DNA of 64,000 nucleotides from Chloroflexota bacterium (GTDB lineage: Bacteria > Chloroflexota > UBA6077 > CF-72). The notes below the pieces were generated by a model. It saw only the letters and a program-made list of their open reading frames with translations, made no database searches and was not told where the DNA came from. Below are positions 1-7,412 of this stretch, piece after piece. Position 1 is the first letter of the stretch, and every line of letters begins with the position of its first letter. Location of the stretch: NCBI GenBank assembly GCA_019239775.1, contig JAFAZN010000135.1, positions 1-64,000 on the forward strand, read 5' to 3'. A program made the position numbers and the translations under genes.

Positions 1-165
1 CTCAAGCTTTCGACCGACGAGTCAGATCTGGTCGATAGCGTCGTCACCAAGCCGTTTGACATCGACATCATGTTGAACGCCGTGCGCAAGGCATTGGGCG
101 ACCCACTCGTCGAAGTGCAGCCGCGACAGTACGACGCCCAGGACTATTTTCTCCATGGCTACTGA
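1..165 (+). CDS. Response regulator receiver domain, C-terminal end (partial)
   Basis: The window opens inside a reading frame that runs to a TGA at 163-165. The 54 visible residues include V-T-K-P-F-D-I-D followed by an amphipathic helix ending in VRKALG. This is the beta5-alpha5 end of a CheY-like receiver domain, and the Lys of K-P-F is the conserved phosphorylation-site lysine. A short tail (about 20 residues) ends the protein with no room for an output domain on the C-terminal side. It is therefore either a stand-alone receiver or a protein with its output domain at the N-terminus. The phospho-acceptor Asp lies outside the window. Identification rests on this single motif block, which is characteristic. 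Confidence 0.75.
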   Translation, partial: LKLSTDESDLVDSVVTKPFDIDIMLNAVRKALGDPLVEVQPRQYDAQDYFLHGY

Positions 166-264
166 CGCCGCCCAGTAGCCTGCCAGCCCGACCCCGTTCA
201 TAGGTGCGTCCCCAAGGTCGCGTTCTGTTAAGCGCGCGACCGGGACTTTGGTCTTGGGCACTTT

Positions 265-282
265 GCCCGACACCCGTCGGGC
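265..282. other. Perfect 7-bp hairpin in the gap after the response regulator
   Basis: GCCCGAC (265-271) and GTCGGGC (276-282) form a perfect 7-bp stem with a 4-nt loop. It lies 100 bp after the response-regulator stop and 66 bp before the next candidate start. No T-run follows it on either strand, so it is not a standard intrinsic terminator. The rest of 166-347 shows no gene that I can support. Confidence 0.3.
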
Positions 283-347
283 GAAACTGGCCTCCAGACC
301 AATGCGCGGCGGCCACTATCTTTGGTTTAGTAACAAACTGTTGGTAC

Positions 348-743
348 ATGTTTTCTTCTAGATCGCAAACTTCGAGCAAGTCGCGGCCGTTGCTGCCGCG
401 ATTGCTCACGCTGCGCAAGAACTTTACCGCGGAGGAGGTGCGCATGCGGCTGCGGCTCGACAGCGCTTGCGACACGCGGACAGCGGCGGTCCACGCGGCG
501 GCCTCGCTGTCGGGTGTCTGGGCCAGCCTGCTGACTGACCGTGTCGCGTTCGATCTCGGGCGTTCGGCCAACCGGCTGCCGACGGTGGTGTTCTGGTATC
601 GCCAGGGACTATCGCCGCACGAGATTGGTAGACGGCTGTCGCCGTTTGGCACCTGCTGGGACGCCGAACGCGCCCTGACCGCCGCTGCCGAGCTCATCGC
701 GCAAGCGCTCAACCGCGGAGACGTGGCCGAACTCGTGGCCTAA
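348..743 (+). CDS. Hypothetical protein, helical, with HTH-like C-terminal segment
   Basis: This is a reading frame of up to 131 residues and I do not recognise the family. From about residue 30 on, the protein is mostly helical. The segment GLSPHEIGRRLSPFG followed by WDAERALTAAAELIAQALN resembles a helix-turn-helix followed by a long helix, so a small DNA-binding or adaptor role is possible but unproven. Two starts compete. The ATG at 348 has no ribosome-binding site. The in-frame ATG at 444 has a strong GGAGG at 434-438 with 5-nt spacing and would give a 99-residue protein. The later start is at least as likely. The stop is 30 bp before the downstream AI-2E permease gene, so the two may be co-transcribed. 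Confidence 0.55.
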   Translation: MFSSRSQTSSKSRPLLPRLLTLRKNFTAEEVRMRLRLDSACDTRTAAVHAAASLSGVWASLLTDRVAFDLGRSANRLPTVVFWYRQGLSPHEIGRRLSPFGTCWDAERALTAAAELIAQALNRGDVAELVA

Positions 744-773
744 CGCCAGCGCGGAACGTGCGCGGCACGCGGC

Positions 774-1910
774 GTGCGTTTCTGGCAATCGGTGTTCGTC
801 AGTATCAAGCTCCCGCCGGCGGAGGTTGCGCGGGCCGCGCTGGTGGTGATCGGCGTCGGCTTTGCCTCCTACCTGCTGTGGCAGGTCCAGGAGGTGCTGT
901 TCCTGCTGGTGCTGGCCATCCTGCTGGCGACCGCCATCGAGCCACTGGTCAAGCAGCTGCGTCGTGGTCCGTTTACGCGCGGCAGCGGCGTATTGGCGGT
1001 GTACACGCTGATCATCGTGGCGATCGGCCTCCCAGCCTACGTGGCGATCCCGAACGTTGTGAGTCAGGCCGCGGCGTTCATGACCGCGCTCCCTGACCGA
1101 CTCGAACAACTGCGGCCGTACGCCGAGAGCCTCAAGCCCCAGACGATGGCCACGTTGGCGAGCGGCGTCCTCGACAACGCTACGAGCCTTCTGCAAAAGC
1201 CCCAGCAGCCCGCCCAGGACCAGATCGTCCAGGCAGGCACCACGGCAGCGCACACCCTGTTCAGCTTCGTCACCGTCTTCGTGCTGGCCTTCTACTGGCT
1301 GGTGGAGCGCGCATCGATCAAGCGTGTGGTCCTGCGCACAGTGCCGCTACGGCACGCGCGGGGCGTGAACACGGTGTGGATGGAAGTGGAGGACAAGCTC
1401 GGCGGCTGGGTGCGCGGTCAGCTCATCCTGATGCTGGCCATTGGCGCCGCGGCCACGCTCGGTTATGTGCTGCTCGGGCTGCCGAACCCTGCGCTGCTCG
1501 GCGTGGTGGCCGGCCTCTGCGAGATCATCCCGATGGTCGGGCCGTTCCTTGCCTTTGCGCCGGCCGTCCTGGTGGCGCTTGCCACAGTCGATGGCACTCG
1601 CGCGCTGATGGTGGTCGCGTACGCACTGGTGATCCAACAGATCGAGAGCAACGTGCTCGTACCGCGGATCATGGGCAGCACGGTCGGGATCAGTCCGCTG
1701 ACGGTGATGCTCGGGATTCTGATCGGCGGGGCGCTCGCCGGACTGCCCGGCGCCTTCCTGGCGGTGCCAATCGCGGGAGCATTGCAGGTGATTCTGGCGC
1801 ATACGCTGCGCAGCGAGGATCCCTCACAGTCAGAAGAGCACATGGATCCAACCGATCGCGCCGAGCACGAGGGCGCAACAACCGCTTCCGAGCAGGTACG
1901 CGCTGCCTAA
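774..1910 (+). CDS. AI-2E family transporter (PerM/YdiK-type permease)
   Basis: This is a 378-residue polytopic membrane protein. It begins with two hydrophobic helices (about 20-65), then a charged extracytoplasmic region (about 95-150). A C-terminal bundle follows, with the family hallmarks PNPALLGVVAGLCEIIPMVGP, Q-Q-I-E-S-N-V-L-V-P-R-I-M and the V-G-I-S-P-L segment. These place it in the AI-2E transporter family (PF01594). Members export small molecules or ions; only some have been tied to autoinducer-2 and others are Na+/H+ antiporters, so the substrate cannot be read from sequence. The C-terminus carries a 40-residue acidic tail. The GTG at 774 is the chosen start because it directly precedes the hydrophobic N-terminus. 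A 59-residue protein follows 17 bp downstream. Confidence 0.88.
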   Translation: MRFWQSVFVSIKLPPAEVARAALVVIGVGFASYLLWQVQEVLFLLVLAILLATAIEPLVKQLRRGPFTRGSGVLAVYTLIIVAIGLPAYVAIPNVVSQAAAFMTALPDRLEQLRPYAESLKPQTMATLASGVLDNATSLLQKPQQPAQDQIVQAGTTAAHTLFSFVTVFVLAFYWLVERASIKRVVLRTVPLRHARGVNTVWMEVEDKLGGWVRGQLILMLAIGAAATLGYVLLGLPNPALLGVVAGLCEIIPMVGPFLAFAPAVLVALATVDGTRALMVVAYALVIQQIESNVLVPRIMGSTVGISPLTVMLGILIGGALAGLPGAFLAVPIAGALQVILAHTLRSEDPSQSEEHMDPTDRAEHEGATTASEQVRAA

Positions 1911-1927
1911 AATCTCTCTCGATACCT

Positions 1928-2107
1928 ATGGACGACGAAACGCCCGAGATGGAGAAGCTCACCCAGGAGATGCGCGTGGTCATGGCGCAGTGGGTGGCGG
2001 AGCCCGACAACGCGCTGCTCAAGCAGCAATATCGTGACTTGCAGCGGCGCTACCAGCGACTGTTCCTGGACCATAAGCGAGGCCAGCGCAACGGCGCACT
2101 CACGTAA
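1928..2107 (+). CDS. Small hypothetical protein (59 aa)
   Basis: The ATG at 1928 opens a 59-residue frame rich in charged residues, predicted to be almost entirely helical (EMEKLTQEMRVVMAQWV and LLKQQYRDLQRRYQRLFLDH). It resembles a small coiled-coil protein and contains no cysteine or membrane segment. It begins 17 bp after the AI-2E permease stop and overlaps the end of the convergent deaminase gene by 8 bp. Its compact layout, charged heptad-like spacing and fit into the operon support a real gene. I do not recognise a family. Confidence 0.6.
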   Translation: MDDETPEMEKLTQEMRVVMAQWVAEPDNALLKQQYRDLQRRYQRLFLDHKRGQRNGALT

Positions 2108-3470
2108 TCCCCGCACGTTTGAGGAGCGCTTCGCGCTGTTTGGCGGCCGCGGCGACGGCATCTGATTCGCTGAATGCCAAAAGGCGCCCGTCCTGAACCA
2201 GGATGCGCCCGCCAACCAGCACGTGGCGTACATCTGAGGCGCGGGCCGAATACACGAGTTGGGTATAGACGTCTTCAGGCCCAACGACGTGGGCGCGTTG
2301 CAGATCCAACACGCACAGGTCGGCGTATTTGCCCACCTCGATGCTGCCGATGTCCGCATCGAGACCCAGCGCGCGCGCACCAGCAATAGTGGCCATCTCG
2401 AACAGCTGCTGCGCGGAAACCCCGGGCGGCCCGTCGCGAAAGCGCGAGAGGAGTCCAGCCAGGCGGATCTCCTCGAACGCGTCGAGCCGATTGTTCGAGG
2501 CTGCTCCGTCCGCGCCCAACGCGACGTTCACGCCACGGTCGAGGTACTCGGCGATCGGAGCCACCCCCGAGCCAAGCTTCATGTTGCAGGACGGGCAGTG
2601 CACCACCGTCGCCCCGCCGCTGGCGAGCACGTCGAACTCCTCAGGTTCCGGCCAGACGCAATGCGCGAAGCACGCGTTGATATCGGCCAGCCCGAGATTG
2701 GCCAACAAACGAATGTTGGTCACGCCGAAGCGCTGGCGCACAATGTCGGTCTCCTCGCGCTGCTCACTGGCGTGGGTGTGGACCAGAAGGCTATTGGCGC
2801 GCGCACGGGCACCGATGCTGCGCAGCAGGTCGTGCGTCGCGGTCAACACGAAGCGCGGCGAATACGCATAGCGCAAACGGCCATCATGGCTGCCATGCCA
2901 TCTGTCGGCGAGACGATCGTTATCGCGCAGCGCTTGGGCGGTCGGCTCGAGCAGACCTGACGGCACGCCGTCGCCCGCATCCATCAGCGCCTTGCCGCCG
3001 GTGTACCGGATGCCGCTCTCTGCGGCGGCCTCGAACACGGCGTCGGTGTGGTGGACAGTGCCCATGTCGAGGATCGCGGTGGTGCCGCCGAGCAGGAGGT
3101 CCGCGATGCCGAGACTCGCGGATGCGTGCAGCGAAGCTGGATCGTGCGCGGCCTCCAGCGGCCAGATGCGTTCGCGCAGCCACTCCAGCAGCGTCTGTTC
3201 TTCTGCGAGGCCGCGAAAAAGGGTCTGGCAGAGGTGAATGTGGGCTTGCACCAGGCCTGGCACAACCACGTGGCCGCTCACGTCAATGGACTGATCCGCG
3301 GACACGTTCGAGGCAGGCTCCGCCAGTGCGGCAACGCGTCCGTCTGCGCCAACCAGGACGTCGGCATCAATGAGCGTGCGCAGCGGGTCCATCGTGACCA
3401 CGTGCGCCCCGCGGAGCGCGAGCGCGGCGTGTGGCTGTGCGTTAGCTGCCGCGGTAGGAGGTGCAGGCAT
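2100..3470 (-). CDS. Amidohydrolase-superfamily deaminase (ATZ/TRZ, SAH/guanine deaminase type)
   Basis: This 456-residue protein is a metal-dependent hydrolase. The metal-binding H-x-H is in QAHIHLCQTLFRG (residues 77 and 79). It is followed by V-H-T-H-A-S-E-Q, the A-H-C motif near 270 and the catalytic G-A-D-G-A-A-S-N-N motif near 325. This pattern belongs to the subgroup of S-adenosylhomocysteine/methylthioadenosine/5'-deoxyadenosine deaminases, 8-oxoguanine deaminase and triazine hydrolases. The gene sits last in a tight minus-strand cluster with 5-hydroxyisourate hydrolase and allantoinase and overlaps the former by 29 bp. A purine base such as guanine or 8-oxoguanine is therefore the most likely substrate. 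The exact substrate is an inference from context. Its end overlaps the small plus-strand gene by 8 bp. Confidence 0.82.
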   Translation of the reverse strand: MPAPPTAAANAQPHAALALRGAHVVTMDPLRTLIDADVLVGADGRVAALAEPASNVSADQSIDVSGHVVVPGLVQAHIHLCQTLFRGLAEEQTLLEWLRERIWPLEAAHDPASLHASASLGIADLLLGGTTAILDMGTVHHTDAVFEAAAESGIRYTGGKALMDAGDGVPSGLLEPTAQALRDNDRLADRWHGSHDGRLRYAYSPRFVLTATHDLLRSIGARARANSLLVHTHASEQREETDIVRQRFGVTNIRLLANLGLADINACFAHCVWPEPEEFDVLASGGATVVHCPSCNMKLGSGVAPIAEYLDRGVNVALGADGAASNNRLDAFEEIRLAGLLSRFRDGPPGVSAQQLFEMATIAGARALGLDADIGSIEVGKYADLCVLDLQRAHVVGPEDVYTQLVYSARASDVRHVLVGGRILVQDGRLLAFSESDAVAAAAKQREALLKRAGIT

Positions 3471-3768
3471 ATGCGGTCATGAGCAGCGGGACGTGATAGT
3501 GCGGCTGGCGGCCATCCAGGTTGAACTCGATCGTGACGCGTCGAAGGAACGGTGCGGCGCGCCCCTGCGCTTCGAGGTACGCCGCGACCTCGAACACCAG
3601 ACGGTACGCACCCTCCTGCAGCGCGCCGCCGCCAAGGTCCGCGATGCGACCTGAAGAGTCGGTCACCGCCTGTGCCACGCGGTCATCGTCGCGGTACAGA
3701 GCGACTGACATACCGATGGCAGGCGCACCGACCTCGGTATCCAGCACGTGTGTAGACATGCGGGTCAT
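3442..3768 (-). CDS. uraH: 5-hydroxyisourate hydrolase (transthyretin-like)
   Basis: This 108-residue protein opens with T-H-V-L-D-T-E-V-G-A-P-A and ends with HYHVPLLMTAYACTSYRGS. These are the two signatures of 5-hydroxyisourate hydrolase: the N-terminal His, the central R-x-x-I-E-F region, and the C-terminal Y-R-G-S tail that closes the active site. It hydrolyses the unstable product of urate oxidation to OHCU on the way to allantoin. The start codon overlaps the allantoinase stop as ATGA (3765-3768), which indicates translational coupling. An internal ATG at 3759 is an alternative start. No urate oxidase or OHCU decarboxylase gene lies next to it in this window. Confidence 0.93.
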   Translation of the reverse strand: MTRMSTHVLDTEVGAPAIGMSVALYRDDDRVAQAVTDSSGRIADLGGGALQEGAYRLVFEVAAYLEAQGRAAPFLRRVTIEFNLDGRQPHYHVPLLMTAYACTSYRGS

Positions 3769-5120
3769 ACGCGCGCTGGTTGGCCGAAACCGGGCTCAAC
3801 GCACAATCGACCGTCAGCCCAGACCTCGGTGCCTCGAACGAAGGTCGCTACCACCTGACCGCGGAACGTGCGGCCCAGGAGGGGGTGGATCGGCCAACGC
3901 GTGCGCAGGTCACTGGCCTGGAGGGTCCACGCGCGGTCCAGGTCGATTAGCACCAGGTCGGCGTCCGAGCCTGGATCGAGCACACCCTTCTTGGGATACA
4001 GCCCAAGACGGCGCGACGGCGTGCCCGAGGTCAAGCTCACCAGTTTTGGCAGGCTCATCCCGCGCGCGAGAAAAGCTTCGGACAACAGCGCGGGCAGCAA
4101 CGTCTGGACGCCTGCGAGGCCACCCCAGGCGGACCAGATGTCGTCGGTTTGCTTCATGTCAGGCGGGCAGGGCGAGTGATCGGAAGCAACCCAGTCAATG
4201 GTGCCGTCGAGCAACGCCTCCCACAGCTGGTCGACTTCGCTTCGAGCGCGGAGAGGGGGCGCACATTTGCCGAAGGAACCCAGGCGGGCGAGGTCGGCAT
4301 CGTCGAGAAGCAGGTAGTGCGGACACGTCTCCACGCTGACGTCCTGGCCCTCAGCGCGCGCAGCGGCGATCAGCCGCGCGGCGGCAGCCGTGCTGATGTG
4401 CACGAAGTGCAGCCGTGCGCCGGTCTCGGCCGCGGCAGTAAGTGCGGCGTCAACAGCGTCGACTTCGGTTTGCGGCGGGCGTGACGCTGCCCAGTCGAGG
4501 GCACTGCGGCGCCCTGAAGCACGCGCCGCCTGGCCGAGGTGTTGGGTCTGCGCGGCATCCTCCGCATGCAGCGCAAGCAGCAATGGAGACTCGAGCGCGG
4601 CGCAGCGCTGCATCGCTTCAACGAGGCCGAATTCGTCAAGGTGCGGGAAATCGGCCAGGCCGCTGTCGCACAGAAACGCCTTCACGCCCACGACGCCGCC
4701 TTGCTGTAATTCGGCCAGGTGCTCGAGCGAGCCCGGCACGAGACCGCCCCACAACGCATAGTCGATGACCGCGTGGTCGGAGATGGCTGCGCGTTTGAGG
4801 CTCAGGGATCGACTGTCTAGGGTGGGTGGGTGGCAGTTCAGCGGCATATCGCACACCGTCGTGACGCCGCCAGCCGCGGCAGCCGTTGTACCTGTGAGAA
4901 AGCCTTCCCATTCGGTGCGGCCTGGCTCGTTGAAGTGCACGTGCGCATCGACCACACCCGGGAGAACGTGCAAGCCTGAGGCGTCAACCACCCGGTCAGC
5001 CGGCCGATCGTGCTCAGGTGGCAGGATGGCGGCCACGCGACCGTCCTCGATGAGCAGGTCCGCGCGCCGCACCGACAGTTCATCGACGAGCTGCCCGCCC
5101 TTCACGAGCAGTGTTGTCAC
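3765..5120 (-). CDS. allB: Allantoinase (dihydroorotase-like amidohydrolase)
   Basis: This 451-residue cyclic amidohydrolase opens the allantoin ring to allantoate. Visible metal-site motifs are D-A-H-V-H-F-N-E-P-G-R (His 60 and 62), the carboxylated lysine in G-V-K-A-F-L-C-D-S-G, a histidine in H-F-V-H-I-S-T and the catalytic Asp in V-A-S-D-H-S-P-C. The P-G-R-T-E-W-E-G-F segment and the K-A-F-L-C-D-S-G form favour allantoinase over dihydroorotase. The GTG at 5120 is chosen as start because it overlaps the stop of the upstream aminotransferase gene in a GTGA junction and directly precedes the beta strand TTLLVKGG. A longer frame to 5207 would only add an arginine-rich shadow of the neighbour. 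Its own stop overlaps the next start as ATGA. Confidence 0.92.
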   Translation of the reverse strand: MTTLLVKGGQLVDELSVRRADLLIEDGRVAAILPPEHDRPADRVVDASGLHVLPGVVDAHVHFNEPGRTEWEGFLTGTTAAAAGGVTTVCDMPLNCHPPTLDSRSLSLKRAAISDHAVIDYALWGGLVPGSLEHLAELQQGGVVGVKAFLCDSGLADFPHLDEFGLVEAMQRCAALESPLLLALHAEDAAQTQHLGQAARASGRRSALDWAASRPPQTEVDAVDAALTAAAETGARLHFVHISTAAAARLIAAARAEGQDVSVETCPHYLLLDDADLARLGSFGKCAPPLRARSEVDQLWEALLDGTIDWVASDHSPCPPDMKQTDDIWSAWGGLAGVQTLLPALLSEAFLARGMSLPKLVSLTSGTPSRRLGLYPKKGVLDPGSDADLVLIDLDRAWTLQASDLRTRWPIHPLLGRTFRGQVVATFVRGTEVWADGRLCVEPGFGQPARV

Positions 5121-6151
5121 TCCGACCCGAGCGCTTTCTGCATGCCGCTGAGCACGTGGTGGACGGCGTCCATTCGGGCGTCGGCGCCGAGCAGCCCAAG
5201 ACGCCACTTGTCCGGTTGAAGGCGTGTGACATACACGCCGAAGTCCTCGAGCAGGCGACGCCAGCTGTGCTCTGCATCCACGCCCGCGGGAAGTTGCACA
5301 ATCGCGTAGGGTCCCTCACCGCCTGGCTCCAGGCCGAGCGCGCTGAGACCTCGACGCAGCGCCTCTCCGACCTCGGCATGGCGTCGCCAGCGGGTTTCCA
5401 GAGTCTCGAGCTGCAGCAAGCGCAGCGCTTCGCGCAGTCCATACACCAGGCTCGTCGGCGCGGTGTGGTGATTCAGCCGTTCGGGACTCCAGTACGCCTG
5501 CAGCTGCAGCAAATCGAGGTAACTGGTGCGCGGCGGCTGTGCACGCTGATGCATGCGCGCGCTGATCTCAGGCGAGTAGGTCACCAGGGACATGCCCGAT
5601 GGGGCGCCAATCGCGTGATCCACCCCGGCGACGCACACATCGATTCCCCAATCATCCACGCCAAGCTCGCAGGCGCCCAGGCCCATCGTCGCGTCTACGA
5701 TGAGCCGCGCGTCCAACGCATGGGCGCGCGCTGCCAGCGACCGGACGTCAACGCGTGTTCCCGTGAACGGGTCAATCAGTGGCGCGACCACGTAGGCCGC
5801 ATGGGCCTCCGGCGTTACGGGTTGGGCGCCGAGGCGTGCGACGATCTCAGCGGTGGAACGCGCAAACTCAGGACTTCCCGCTATAGCCACTGCAGCGCGT
5901 GCATCCAGAAGCGTGTTCAGGACCGCCTCCAGGCCGCCACTGGCGAGCGCGGAAATCGCAAAGCAATGCGGGCTGCTGGTCAGGAACGTCGCCCGAGCCA
6001 GCTGGACGACGTCGTCCATGATCGTCGTGAAGTCGGGGTCGAACTGGCCGATGAGCGGCGTCGTGAGCGCGCGCAGCACCCGCGGATCGGGGGTGCTCGG
6101 CCCGCCGCCAGCCAACAGACGGGCCGGCAGCTGCAGCTCGGCAATGGGCAT
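5117..6151 (-). CDS. PucG-like class V aminotransferase homologue lacking the PLP lysine
   Basis: This 344-residue protein has the fold of alanine-glyoxylate / (S)-ureidoglycine-glyoxylate aminotransferases. It shows GGGPSTPDPRVLRAL at the N-terminus, G-Q-F-D-P-D-F, the S-G-G-L-E-A-V segment for phosphate binding and the PLP-ring Asp in L-I-V-D-A-T. In the family the cofactor lysine lies in S-G-S-Q-K-x-L-x-A-P-P-G. Here the same place reads A-G-V-D-H-A-I-G-A-P-S-G, so His 179 (codon at 5615-5617) replaces the lysine. Transaminase chemistry by the usual mechanism is therefore not expected. The gene is first in the coupled set aminotransferase-allantoinase-HIU hydrolase-deaminase. Loss of activity, a new reaction or a regulatory role are all open. 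Confidence 0.85.
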   Translation of the reverse strand: MPIAELQLPARLLAGGGPSTPDPRVLRALTTPLIGQFDPDFTTIMDDVVQLARATFLTSSPHCFAISALASGGLEAVLNTLLDARAAVAIAGSPEFARSTAEIVARLGAQPVTPEAHAAYVVAPLIDPFTGTRVDVRSLAARAHALDARLIVDATMGLGACELGVDDWGIDVCVAGVDHAIGAPSGMSLVTYSPEISARMHQRAQPPRTSYLDLLQLQAYWSPERLNHHTAPTSLVYGLREALRLLQLETLETRWRRHAEVGEALRRGLSALGLEPGGEGPYAIVQLPAGVDAEHSWRRLLEDFGVYVTRLQPDKWRLGLLGADARMDAVHHVLSGMQKALGSE

Positions 6152-6201
6152 GCGTTACGAGTCATGGTAGGCGCCAGGACTTCGGTTGAAGCGCCGTGCG
6201 C

Positions 6202-7299
6202 TCAGAATGCGACCGAGGGCACGAATCGCTGGATGCGCGCGTTATCGGCGTCCACGACCACCAGACTGCCTGTTTCGTCGACAAGCAACGCTTCCGGCCG
6301 GCGGAACTGGCCTGGCCGACCACCCCGCTCACCGTACTCGGCGCGCGGCACGCCAAACGGCGACAGTACCTGGATACGGTGGTTATAGGTATCCGAGACG
6401 TAGATGTCGCCATGGCCGTCGATGGCGAGCCAGCGTGGGTAGTTGAACTCGCCAGGTTCGGCGCCGTACGTCCCCCAGTCGGCCGCCACGACGCCGTTGC
6501 TCATCAGCTTCTGGATGCGGTGATTGCCTGTGTCGGCCACGAGAATCGCACCATCGCTGTCCAGCGCCAGGCCGAACGGTTGACGAAATTCCCCAGCAGC
6601 TTGACCAGACTGGCCCCAGATGGCCATGACATGCCCTAGCGGCGACAGTTTTTGAATACGGTCGTTGCCGGTATCGGCCACGTAGATGTTCGTCTCGTAG
6701 TCGACAGCTACGCCTTTTGGTCCGCTGAACTGACCAGGACCACTTCCCTGCGAACCCCACGCTTCCAGGAACACGCCGGTCGAGGACAGCTTCTGAATGC
6801 GATTGTTGGCGGTATCGGCGACATACATGTTGCCAATCGGATCGAGCGCAATCGCGCTGGGGTGGTCGAACTGGCCTGGACCGGCGCCATGCGAGCCATA
6901 CGTCGCCAGCAACGCGCCGCCGGGCGACAGCTTGTACACGTGATAGTTCGCCGAATCCACGACGTAGAGGTTGCGCTGCTGATCCTCGGCGACGCCCACC
7001 GGACTGTTGAGCTGCGCCTGGGTACGACCTTCGCCAATGACTTGCCACGAACCTGCCTGCGACGTGTTGGCGACGATCGTGGTCGTGGCGAACTGCCGCA
7101 GCAGCAGCACGGTCGTTGCGAGGCCCATGAGAGCGACGGCGACCGGCCACATGACATAGCCGCGGGAGCGCGGGCGGCGACGCAGTACCCCAGCGCGCGC
7201 GGAAAGCAGCACACGAACGCGCGCTCGGCACGCAGGGCACAGCGCAGCGCTAGCCTCCGAGCCAAGTGGCTCCGCGCAGCGCACGCACTCCGTGCCCAA
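6202..7299 (-). CDS. Membrane-anchored NHL-repeat beta-propeller protein with N-terminal zinc ribbon
   Basis: This is a 365-residue protein. The first 25 residues carry two C-x-x-C pairs (CVRC and CPAC), a small zinc ribbon expected in the cytoplasm. A hydrophobic helix follows (about 49-66, VMWPVAVALMGLATTVLLL). The rest is built of about six NHL repeats. Repeating elements are V-A-D-T-A/G-N-x-R-I-Q-K-L-S followed by G-S-x-G-x-G-P-G-Q-F, at a spacing of about 47 residues. These should form an extracytoplasmic six-bladed propeller for binding a ligand or protein. The assigned start is TTG at 7299, which keeps the zinc ribbon complete. It lies between the molybdenum hydroxylase and the aminotransferase on the same strand, with gaps of 113 and 50 bp. 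A link to purine catabolism is not evident. Confidence 0.82.
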   Translation of the reverse strand: MGTECVRCAEPLGSEASAALCPACRARVRVLLSARAGVLRRRPRSRGYVMWPVAVALMGLATTVLLLRQFATTTIVANTSQAGSWQVIGEGRTQAQLNSPVGVAEDQQRNLYVVDSANYHVYKLSPGGALLATYGSHGAGPGQFDHPSAIALDPIGNMYVADTANNRIQKLSSTGVFLEAWGSQGSGPGQFSGPKGVAVDYETNIYVADTGNDRIQKLSPLGHVMAIWGQSGQAAGEFRQPFGLALDSDGAILVADTGNHRIQKLMSNGVVAADWGTYGAEPGEFNYPRWLAIDGHGDIYVSDTYNHRIQVLSPFGVPRAEYGERGGRPGQFRRPEALLVDETGSLVVVDADNARIQRFVPSVAF

Positions 7300-7412
7300 C
7301 GTGGTTGCGAGCGTACCACCGCGCCACGCGCGCTCACCCAGTTTTCATCCTGGATCCACCCTTGAGAGAGCCCGCGTCAAGGTAGCCGCGCGCGCGGAGA
7401 CGGAGTGGCGAG

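Noticed and set aside
265-282. Intrinsic terminator for the response regulator
   Set aside because: A good stem exists, but there is no T-run on either strand and it lies 100 bp from the stop codon; listed only as a hairpin.
609-1253. Minus-strand frame of 214 codons opposite the AI-2E gene
   Set aside because: His/Arg/Gln-rich antisense shadow; the plus-strand permease is unambiguous.
5111-6388. Plus-strand open frame of 425 codons
   Set aside because: Antisense to the PucG-like gene and the NHL gene; no family motifs; basic composition.
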